Below, piece by piece: positions 48,801-60,800 of a stretch of 64,000 nt of DNA. Numbering within the stretch: position 1 is the first letter of the stretch; the number at the start of each line of letters is the position of its first letter. Where the stretch lies: NCBI RefSeq assembly GCF_000003815.2, contig NC_049988.1, positions 10,051,788 through 10,115,787 on the forward strand, read 5' to 3'. The notes under the pieces are model-generated. The model had not been told where the DNA came from and made no database searches. It worked only from the letters and a program-made list of their open reading frames with translations. The translations under genes and the position numbers were made by a program. Origin of the DNA: Branchiostoma floridae. Its lineage: Eukaryota; Chordata; Leptocardii; Amphioxiformes; Branchiostomatidae.

Positions 48801-51800
48801 TACCTGTGCAACTGAATCCATCCCCGGTGTACCCGACTGAGCAGTTACACACAAACGACCCGTCCGTGTTGGTGCAGGTGGTGTTGTCGTCGCACGGACC
48901 GTTCAAACATTCATCGACATCTGTAAAATTAGGATCTCAATAAATACATTTAGCTGACTTAATCATTCCTTGATATATGAGAATATCAAAAGAGTATATG
49001 CAGGAGAGGACAGTATCAATTTCTCTGCCTCAGAAAAGCATTTACCTGCACAGCTAAATCCATCCCCAGTGTATCCACTGCTGCAGTTACATACAAACGA
49101 CCCGTCCGTGTTGGTGCAGGTGGCGTTTTCATGGCAGGGAGATGTCAAACATTCGTCAACATCTGCAAAGGATGACGAGTCAACATGAAAGCTAGAGAAT
49201 TAAGGCCATTTTTGTCACAAGTATCATATCGTCTTTTAAATGTTACGATCTTACGACAATTTCCTTTACCCTGCAACCACACATATTTACGTACCTGCAC
49301 AGCTAAATCCGTCCCCAGTGTATCCATCAGTACAGTTACACACAAACGACCCGTCCGTGTTGGTGCAGGTGGCGTTGTCGCTACAGGGGCTGTTCAGACA
49401 TTCATCAACATCTGTGAAACGTATGTATTGTATAATTATAACTAGTGATTTCAAGACTTCGTTTTCACACTTTATACATGATATTTTGAAGTATTCAATC
49501 ATCATCTCTCTGAAGAAGTCCTCGGTACCATCACGCCAGTATAGCTTATGTTATGGCAATATAACAAACAGAAAACACTAAGTAAAACACATCTGGCACA
49601 CCTGTACATGTGAACCCATCTCCTGTGTATCCAACTGAGCAGTTACACACAAACGACCCGTCCGTGTTGGTGCAGGTGGCGTTGTCGTCGCAAGGAGAGT
49701 TCAGGCATTCATCAACATCTGTAGACAAGACTGGCAATTAACATCATTTCCTGATTTCATATACAACACAAGCCATTTGCCACAATGAATAATGGTTTAA
49801 ATGGTTATTACTGCACTTTTCACACCTGTACAGTTGAAGCCGTCCCCACTGTACCCATCAGTACAGTTACACACAAACGACCCGTCCGTGTTGGTGCAGG
49901 TGGCGTTGTCGCTACAGGGGCTGTTCAGACACTCATCAACATCTGCGAAAGACAAAGTATATCAAAGGCAATTCTGAACATTTGGGATCTTAAATATATC
50001 GACAGTCCAACCACCACCATTGTATGAAGAACCATTCATTCCAAGGACAAAATATGTCTGCCCACCTGTACAGTTGAAGCCGTCCCCACTGTACCCATCC
50101 GTACAGTTACACACAAACGACCCGTCCGTGTTGGTGCAGGTGGCGTTGTCGCTACAGGGGCTGTTCAGGCATTCATCAATATCTGCGGAGGAATATATAC
50201 GTCATTCAGTGACAAATTGTTTTACCATATGAACGAATCAAATTAATAATGCTTTATTTCGTTCCATACGCGATTTATCCATATACATTTCTGTAAAAGA
50301 TTATCACTTGTTTTTATTTGTCTAGTATAGTTAGCATTGACGTAGTTTTCTCTACAAAGAAGATAATAGTATTTTATGTTATTGTGAAATAGGCAGTATT
50401 GTACCTGTGCAAATAAACCCATCTCCGGTGTATCCGACTGTGCAATTGCATACAAACGACCCGTCCGTGTTTGTGCAAGTGGCGTTGTCGTCACAAGGAG
50501 AGTTCAGGCATTCATCAACATCTGAATAAGGTATAAAGAACAACGATCAGGGAGCGTTTGCATTGTTCAGCAAATAGAGGGATCTAACAGCAGTAACTTT
50601 ACAAACAAAAGCACTGAAGACATTGCTAAGAATCACATCTTTGCCCACCTGTACAGTTGAAGCCGTCCCCACTGTACCCATCCGTACAGTTACACACAAA
50701 CGACCCGTCCGTGTTGGTGCAGGTGGCGTTGTCGCTACAAGGGCTGTTCAGGCATTCATCAATATCTGCGGAGGAATATTTACGTCATTCAGTGACGTAG
50801 GAAAATTATGTTTACCATAAAAAATTTAAAAAATGCTACTTTATCTCGTTCCATACGTGATATTTTATCCTTAGACATTTCTGTTAAAGATGATCACTTC
50901 TTTTCTATGTCTAGTCAAGTTAGCACTGATGTAGTTTGTTCTACTTAAAAGACAATAGCATTCCATTCTTCTTGTGAAAAAGACAGTACACTGAGTATTG
51001 TACCTGTGCAATTGAAGCCATCCCCGGTGTACCCGACTGTGCAATTGCACACAAACGCCCCGTTCGTGTTGGTGCAGGTGGCGTTGTCGCTACAAGGGCT
51101 GTTCAGGCATTCATCAACATCTAACGAGGAAAAACAATGTATATACGTTATTCATAGGACATAGGACAATTAAGTTTACCATGTAAAAAGTCTACTTTAT
51201 TTCGTTCCACACGTGTTTTTTTTTTCGTACAAATCTCTACAAAATCTGATCACATCTGTTTTTGGTCTAGTAAAGTTAACATTAGTGCAGTTTATTCTAC
51301 TTGAGATTTAAGAAATGATTCCGTTTGATTGTGAAAAAGACAGTATTGTACCTGTGCAATTGAACCCATCTCCGGTGTACCCGACTGTGCAATTACACAC
51401 AAACGACCCGACCGTGTTGGTGCAGGTGGCGTTGTCGCTACAGGGGCTGTTCAGGCATTCATCAACATCTGATGAAGATATAAAGAACGACGATCAGAGG
51501 GCATGTTCATTGTTCATCACAGATGTAACGGCAGTAACTTTAGAGAATAAGACCTGTTGTAAGGACATCGCGTCTCTACACACCTGTACAGTTGAACCCA
51601 TCTCCACTGTACCCATCAGTACAGTTACACACAAACGACCCGTCCGTGTTGGTGCAGGTGGCGTTGTCGCTACAAGGGCTGTTCAAACATTCATCGATAT
51701 CTGTAAAATACAAAGAATATAAAAGACAATTTTAAACATTTGGAATCCTAAGTATAACGACAGTCCTTCTACCATCATTGTATGCAGAACCACTGTAAGG

Positions 51801-54800
51801 ACTGAATTTTTCTACACACCTGTACAGTTTAAGCCGTTCCCACTGTACCCATCAGTACAGTTACACACAAACGACCCGTCCGTGTTGGTGCAGGTGGCGT
51901 TGTCACTACAAGGGCTGTTCAGGCATTCATCGACATCTGTAAAATACAAAGAATATCAAAGGCAATTCTGAACATTTGGGATCTTAAGCATATCGTGAGT
52001 CCATTTACCACCATTGCATACAGAACAATTGCAAGGCGAAAATATGTCTACATACCTGTACAGTTGAAGCCGTCCCCACTGTACCCATCCGTACAGTTAC
52101 ACACAAACGACCCGTCCGTGTTGGTGCAGGTGGCGTTGTCGCTACAAGGGCTGTTCAGACATTCATCGATATCTGTTGAGAATGGAAAACGTATGTGACT
52201 GGGATATTCTTTTTCATTGAAAACAGCCTTAGGTTATTACTTCTATTTTGGGTAATGAAAATTGAAACATCTGTGCTTGTGTTAAGGGGATTTGCGGTAC
52301 CATTATTACCTTTAACCTCTAACATACCTGTACAATTAAACCCGTCTCCTGTGTATCCATTTGAGCAGTCACAACTGAAAGACCCGTCTGCGTTGGTGCA
52401 GGTGGCGTTGTCGTGGCAGGGAGCGTCCATACATTCGTTGACATCTGTAAAAATACGTAGTTCAGTCAGTTCAGTTCAGTCAAAATACGTAGACAAAACG
52501 TATCATTATTCATCTGTAGATTATAAGCTAGAACACTAAAAAAAAATCATTACCGACAAAAAGTATTGCTGATGCCAGTATGTGTCTACATACCTGTACA
52601 ATTGAAACCGTTCCCAGCGTATCCAACATTACAGTCGCACTCAAACGACCCGTCCGTGTTGGTACAGGTAGCGTTGTCGTGGCACGGTGCGTCTAAACAC
52701 TCATCAACATCTGTGGAGACATATGATCATGTTAGCGAAAGACTATAAACTCGTTGGGTATCACATAAATCATTTTTTCTGTTGGAATGTATGGAATTTT
52801 CTAGTAAGGATCCCGGGCCCGTTACACTCAAAACCGATTCAGTTGTCGAGGCAGACGTACCAACACAGTGGGTCCCGTTTCCTGTATATCCGGTATTGCA
52901 GAAGCATTCAAACCACAGGAAGGTGTCGTTGCATGTGGCATTGGAATGACAATCGTGGAGACCAATATCACACTGGTTGATTCCAGCCAACAGTGCTGAA
53001 AATAGAAGACAGTAAAAAGATATCTTTCATTGGCGAATTGCTGAAACATTAGTATGGTATTGAGGTAAACACATTGAAATACTAAACAAGAGTAGACACA
53101 TTATTTGTCACTTTCGTGTTATATGGTTTGCAATAGATTCACTGTTGTTATTATCATCACGGATAAATTCCATCATTTGAATCTCTAGGCAATGTACGTT
53201 GTGTTACAGACTGAGAAGCATTCTGAATACCTTTCCTGCATTTCGTAATAAGAAGCTTGGACTGTTCTAATGAATATCACCCTGAAGAGAATTATCTCAT
53301 TGAGTTAGTCCCAAAATATAACAACAACAGTCAGATGTTATGAATGGTCTTTTTTATGCTAAATCGTGTGACAGGTCAAACACAATCAGCAAAATCGTGC
53401 CACAAGAAAAAGACTACTCACCCTCATCTCCAATGACATATAGAGCAGGATCTACTGATTCATTGCCAAAGAAGCCGTCCTGTGTGTGGTTTGTGTATAA
53501 TCCTTTAAACTCTGGGACGACCTGTTCTGTCAGGTTGACTTGAACCACTGGTATCACACTGCCTGGCCTGTAGGAACAGAGACGAGACTGTCCAAAGAGA
53601 TCTGATATGATTTGTACTATGATATATTTCACACAATTTTTAGGTTATTACATTCCTGGCTAAATGCATTTTAGGACGAAATGATTATAACCTAAAGCTA
53701 TAGTGATTATAATGAGGCTAAATGATAGTTTTGGCTTCTGCAAAGTGTTGATAATATGCGTTGATTGCAATTTGTTATCTGGAAGATACTAGTAGCTGAT
53801 AGTGATATATCAGAAACGGAAATAGCCAACACGAACCTTAAAGCTATGACTGCAATACCCACAATCCATCTGGCGATTCCTCTGTTGATTCTCCATAGCT
53901 GTAAAGACAGTAAATTTCATACAATAACTGAAATGCACAAATAAGTCTATGATATCTACTTTTCGGCATCTGTGCTTCGCCTTTAGATTTCTCTTGTTAC
54001 AAGTTACTTGAAAGGCCCACGGACTATAAGTAAAGAACTGGAATCTATAGAAACTATAGTGAGTTTTGAATTAAACTGGAAGGCTTGGTGATAACCATTC
54101 ATGGTTGGTTATGTTATTTGAGCGAGACTTTTGGAATAATTACAATGCCTAATTATTGAGTTGTTTATCAGAAATGCTACGGTCATAAGGCATTGGTACT
54201 AACCGTATTGAGTATGAAGTCGATGAGTGTCCGCCTCAGTCCGGAGTCTCTAAACACTGCTATCCATCGCGGGTTTAAGAAGATGAAGGCCAGATGTATG
54301 GTGACGACTCCTGACGGTAATGGTGTGGGAAAAAGAGGTTAGTTGTGCAACACAATAGTTAAATATTCATTACTGGGGCCACAGTTCCAAACCAAGATTG
54401 CGGGACCAAAACGTATTACATAACAACAAAAAAACACAAAACGTAGAAAAAATAAGCATAGTTTGTGTGTATTTCTAAGAGCATATTTCTATCTTTCGTT
54501 TCAGCAAAAGGCCCGACCGGGCTCCGGTTTGGAAATGGTTCACCATAATTCACCAGTACGATTGATCGTGAAAATTATTAGAAATCATAACACTGCTGTA
54601 ATTGACGTACAACTTGTGTAAACTTTGATTTTGATACGTTTTGTGTGACGTTGCAAGGAGAAACTAGTCTAGATCTCTAGTATACAGCACTTTTGGTTCG
54701 ATTCAGGATACACATCATGCTTACGGTGACATTCCAAGGCTCCATCCCCAAGAAACCCGTCCTTGCATGCGCAGCCTACGACACCATTCCCCGTGACAAT

Positions 54801-57800
54801 ACAGTCAGCATTTGCATCGCATTGGGGAGGTTTGACTACACAGATTCTCGATGTAGCTGTAAGATAAAAATGGAAGTATTATCGAAAATGTCGTCAATTG
54901 TAACAGTATGAAGATTTTAGTTGATTAGCTTATTTGCATCACTTTACCCGGCCTGCAACAATTATGTTTTTGGCGACGCCTGATGGGCGAGCCTAATAGT
55001 ATAGTGTGCGACCGTTTGTTACATTTAATGATGATAGATAAGATTTTCTAAATGTCATAATGTTTGAAGTTGTTCATTTATATCATTATTTACCCAGACT
55101 CCAGAGGTAACGGGTTCGAGACCGCTGATTTATCTCGATGTTGTGCTGTTGGGAAAGAGACTTAAAACGACTTTCCTCACTTCACTCACTACACGTGAAA
55201 ATGAGTACCTAGCTTCGGTTAGGGCCGTCCTTCGGATAGGGCGTTAAATGGAGGTCATGTTTGAGGAGAGCCACACCTTCCTGGTGTGAGTGGTTCAACC
55301 CTTCAGTCCTATGGCCGCACATGGGCAATTACTGTCATATTGAGGTCACCTGAGTGGCGCCGAATGGCAGCCACTCCAGACCCTTGCGATTTAGGCTTGC
55401 TTATTGTAAGCTCCTCGCAACTCAGCCCCTGGCTGCGAAGTGATAGTAGTCGGCCCACCTAATACCTTACCTGTGCAGTTAACGCCGTCTCCTTCAAACC
55501 CATCGGTACAGTTGCAGGAGAACGCCCCGTCAGTGTTTGTGCAGGTCGCGTTGACATGGCACGGAGATGGAGACGCTGCACATTCGTCAATATCTGAAAC
55601 CCAAACAACATACCTCATTCCTTGTCGTGGTCATGAGAAATACAATGAAATCTAAGCACAGTTGTTTTTACTTTTTTAAATTACTAGACTAAAGGAGATT
55701 TAGTCCTAAACGTATCGCGTCATCAGTGAAAGTTAGCTCAAAATTAAGCATTTGACTTCCTAAGAAAATCATTTACTACGGAAAAAATATTTTGACACAG
55801 TCTGGAGATGCATCATTTATAGCAACAATGCTAAATGATATAAAGTGACAAGCGGATGAATGGATTAAATCTGATTTTCATAACATTTTGTGCTGGGTGA
55901 AGAAGGCAACCTTGTTTGAGTAACATTGTAGATATCGTTACCTGTACAATTAGTCCCATCTCCTGTATAACCAGCCTTGCAGGTGCAGTCAAATGACCCC
56001 TCAGTGTTGGTGCAGTTTGCATTCAGATCACAGGTGGAGTTATCAGCACATTCGTTCACGTCTGAAATATCACAAATACTTTTACATCACACTTTCAGTT
56101 ACTTAATGTAGCACCCCGTTAACGTGTGACACAGCAACATTACAGAATATATTCACTGAATGAAACCTGGAGATTCGCCTTCCTTCACTTAGATGTCTGG
56201 TGCAATGCGTCCTACTAGATTGTGTTTCCTGAAATGCAACAAGATAATGAAAGCTATACAATTTATACGCAAACCATTCAGTAGGCTGAAAGTAAAACTG
56301 ACAGTAAGCTAAAGCGCAAAAACGCAACTGCCAATACAAGCAGTACAATTTCGAGGTACTCAGCTGACTCTGCCAGCGCATTGCCCCATGACTCATCAAG
56401 TGCCATTGTCAGGCAGCAGGGTTGATAAGCACTAGATTTCTAATTCATATATTTGCACATATAATACACATATTTGCAAAGCAAGATAAATCATCTAATG
56501 GCAATGAGGAACAATATGTACAGCTCAAGCAGTAGCCATCCAATAACCATGCGTTGCAACAGCTCCGAGTAACAGCTCCGTGCGTTGCAACAGTTATATC
56601 TAAGACTTGTCTTTCTTACCCGAGCAATTAAAGCCGTCCCCTTGGTAACCATCAAAACATTCACATATGTAGGAGCCATCGGTGTTAGTACAGGTCGCAT
56701 TTGTGTCGCAGGGAGAATCCTGACATTCATCTGTGTCTGAAGGGGTTAGTCAATGGAGAAATGGCTCAGGAGGGAAGAAGAGCTTATAATACAATGAAAT
56801 ATGTTATACGAAAGAGCTCCTATTAGAAATATTTCTGCCATAAGGCGGGATCGGAAAATATAGTGACGCATCAAGTGCCAATTCTATTGCGTGGATCTAG
56901 CAAACCCAGTAAACTACAGTGGTCCTACAAACTAGTTGCCACATTGTCAGGCAGCAATGTTGATAAGCACCTGGTGATTTCTAATTCATACCATATTTCC
57001 AAAGCAAGATAAATCATCTAATGACAATGTGGAACAACATATGTACAGCTCAAGCAGTAGCAATCATTGATGATAATATCATGCGTTGCAACAGTTCCAT
57101 GTAACAGCTCAATGCGTTGCAAGAGTCATATCTAAGACTTGTAATTCTTACCCGAGCAGTTAAAGCCGTCCCCTTGGTAACCATCAAAACATTGACATAT
57201 GAAGGAGCCATCGGTGTTAGTACAGGTCGCATTTGTGTCGCAGGGAGAATCCTGACATTCATCTGTGTCTGAAGGGGTTAGTCAATGGAGAAATTTTCAG
57301 AAAGGAGGAAAATTTTATGATACAATGGAATATTTTATACGAAAGAGCTCCTATAAGAAACGTTCCTGCCATAAGGCGGGGGTCGGAAAATATAGTGATT
57401 CATCAAGCGCCAATCTATTGCGTGGATCTAGCAAACCCAGCAAAAGTGGTCATACAAACTAGTTACCACACTGTCAGGCAGCAATGTTGATAAGCACATG
57501 GTGATTTCTAATTCATACCATATTTCCAAAGCAAGATAAATCATCTAATGACAATGAGGAACAACATGTACCGCTCAAGCAGTAGCTATCCTAACCATGC
57601 GTAGCAACAGCTCCATGAAACAGCTCCGTGCTTTGCAACAACTCCAACAGCTCCGTGCGTTGCAACAGCTACATGTTACAGCTACGTGCGTTGCAACAGC
57701 TCTATGTAACAGCTCCACGCATTGCAACAGTCATATCTAAGACTTGTATTTCTTACCCGAGCAGTTAAAGCCGTCCCCTTGGTAACCATCAAAACATTCA

Positions 57801-60800
57801 CATATGAAGGAGCCATCGGTGTTAGTACAGGTCGCATTTGTGTCGCAGGGAGAATCCTGACATTCAACTGTGTCTGAAGGGGTTAATCAGTGGAGAAATG
57901 GCTCAGGAAGGAGGAAAATTTCATAATACAATGAAATATGTTATATGAAAACATAAGAAGCATTTCTACCACATGGCGGGGTTGGAAAATATAAGGGTTA
58001 TATCAACATTTCAATAAAGTACTATTTGTGATAATGGTGAAAGGCAGAAAGGATGTCAACATCCGGTCTAGTTACTACGTCTACTGTTGCCAGCAAAAAT
58101 TGTGTTTTAAGTAAGCAAATACCTTGCCTGTATACCAAAATGCATACTTCTATGTAGCCACTATGTTTCTACGCAAAACAAGTGTTGTGTGCCAAAAGCT
58201 ACACAGTTACGAACCACACTGGATACGGCCATGGATAAGAAGCTAACCACTTCTTCTGGCAGTAAATAGTAGACACACTGCAGCGACACCCATTACTGCC
58301 TTTATGAGACTTACACCAGACAAAGGGCAACAATGATACCCTGAATAATTAGTAATACCCTGTGCAATTTTCACCATCTCCATCATAGCCCACTAAGCAA
58401 TCACAAGTGTAGGAACCAATTGTGTTGGTGCAGGTTGCATTGTCGTGGCAGCTCGTACTGTTCAAACATTCGTCAATGTCTGGAACGAAAACGACATCAA
58501 CATGTTACCCTTCTAGTCCTATCTACAAGTTTAAGTTACTGTACAGTAAAACTGTGCGTTAAAGGGCCAACGAAAATCAATGGCGCCAGACAATTATGAT
58601 CTCGCATCGATTCAGCTTAGCCAAGCGCTAAATAGCCTAATGACCTAATCCTACGCCCATGTGCATTTCTGCAGAAGCAATAGCTTGCCTGATGCCTAAA
58701 TCCATCATCCACGCCAAACACTATGTGATTTAAAACACCGAAGAATATTTCCTTCAGCTGTAGCAGTCAAGTGTCGCCACACTGGAATGTGTCTCGTATC
58801 AACGTAGACTATTCTAGAAAATCATCAAGCAACAATGACTATTCTATAAGATATTGCTAGCAAATAAAAGGCAATCCGGTGCACGTTTTGAGGACAAGAA
58901 AGTACACCGTGCCAAGACAGCAACACGCGCAACTACGGGCAATGCGCAAACGAAGCAGCTCTACTCAAACTCTAACAAAATCATAAGCAAAGTAAATTCA
59001 TCTGAACCTGTGCAGTTAAATCCGTCTCCTTTGTACCCATCTTGACACATACATGCGTAAGACCCGTCAGAGTTTGTACAGGTCGCATTTGCATGGCACG
59101 GATTGGCTAGGCACTCATCTAATTCAGCTGTATTAGAATGGGCCATCGCCTTCTCGCCAAAGAAAGAAAGATATTAAGATTTTGTACTACAAAATAACAT
59201 TATCTATAAAAGTTATTGGTATTAGGTGTACTTCTTACCCGTGCAATTAAAACCATCCCCGTCATATCCCACTAAACAATCACAATCGAAAGAACCGATT
59301 GTGTTGGTGCAGGTTGCGTTGTCGTGGCAGGTGGTGGTGTTCAAACATTCGTCAATGTCTGCAAATAGAATCACTTATCATGTTGATGGACGTAATAACA
59401 ACCGAATTTCAACCATAAGTTATAGTGGTAAAGCACGTCAAAGAACCAATGTAAATAAGTTCAAGACAACAATAATTCCTCTGAGATCAAAGCAAGCAAG
59501 CCAAGCAGTCGAAAAAAATATCATCATCTCGATGCCTATGGATGATCAGCACATTCTCCTAGAAACTACTGCCTACCGGGCGTTAAAAGCTTTGATCTCT
59601 AGATCTACTAATTACTACAACTAATCCCTCCAAAATGAAGCTGCAATGAGTAACTACCACCAGCATCTTGAGTAACAAATAAGCTGCAAGACAAGGGAAT
59701 CAAGGATGTCTTCATTTTTGCTGACACTACTTCAGGGAATATTGATGGTATCAGCAGATTTAATTAAGCGCGCCATTTTTGAACGAAAGGAATTGCAAAG
59801 CTCTGAGAAGGCAAAGCAACATGAGCAACCACAGGCGCACTATACTCCCAACTGATATATCTGTGCAGCTCTGCTCTAACTCTAGCCAAATTGTACTTCA
59901 ACGAAAAGTCGTCTGAACCTGTGCAGTTGACTCCATCTCCTTCGTACCCAACTTGACACGTACATATGTAAGACCCGTTTGTGTTCGTGCAACTCGCGTT
60001 AGCATGGCAAATGTCTGTCTGCTCGCACTCATCGATGTCTATAAGAGAGAAACGGTATTTCCAGTACAGTAACAGAATCATCAGCGCCACAAAGTACACC
60101 CTGTATGTATCGCTAAGTTAATATCGTCACTCTCCCGGATGGGTAGGTCGACATCTGGCACTCATCAGTGTCTATTATTATGTAAAATTGTTTGTGATAT
60201 GAAAGGCAGCCGAACATACCATGTACCTGGGTCGAATAAAGGAGTAAAAAGAAGAAAACCTTTTGCAAAACAAGTATGCAAGACACATTTTGTAAGTATG
60301 TAGTTAAAAATGAATTGTCAAAGGTAGCGCTGATTTATGCTGATCATTCACTTGAACACACAGCATCTTGTGATTTGGGACACCACAATGTAAGAATAAC
60401 AAGCTGTTTAATCTATGAACCAGAAGCAGTTGCATCAGCTAGCACAGATGTACTTCTTACCAGTGCAGTTGAATCCATTCCCTTCATACCCATCCATGCA
60501 GTGACATCTGAAAGACCCATGTGTGTTGGTACAGATCGCATTAGGGTCACAGGGAGAATCCCGGCATTCGCCTATGTCTGTATGCGGAGAGTAAAATGTA
60601 GAAAAATAAAGTCCCTCAAGCAAAAACACCGATAATGTAATGATCATTTCAGAAGCCCATTGCTGATTACCATAGATAGATGTAATGGTGCAAGTCTAAA
60701 TACTTACACCATTACATCTATCTATGGTAATCTGTTTTTCCGAATAGCATCCAACCGTACCGAGCAATTGCAAGCAAAATGAATCGCATCGCAGGGCAGC

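Larger units (their letters stand above)
56395..57990 (-). repeat. Triplicated exon-plus-intron unit
   Basis: Three tandem units of about 475-590 bp, each with one EGF exon (13-15) and flanking intron containing GGAAAATATA, GTCAGGCAGCA and TGATTTCTAATTCAT. Low divergence implies recent duplication. Confidence 0.85.

Noticed and set aside
48334-52710. CRISPR-like regular spacing of 117-bp near-identical blocks
   Set aside because: The blocks are protein-coding EGF exons with splice sites and variable introns in a eukaryotic genome.
48493-55655. Many short + strand frames sharing [11 protein letters not shown] and [14 protein letters not shown]
   Set aside because: They are antisense shadows of the repeated EGF exons, not a repeat protein family.
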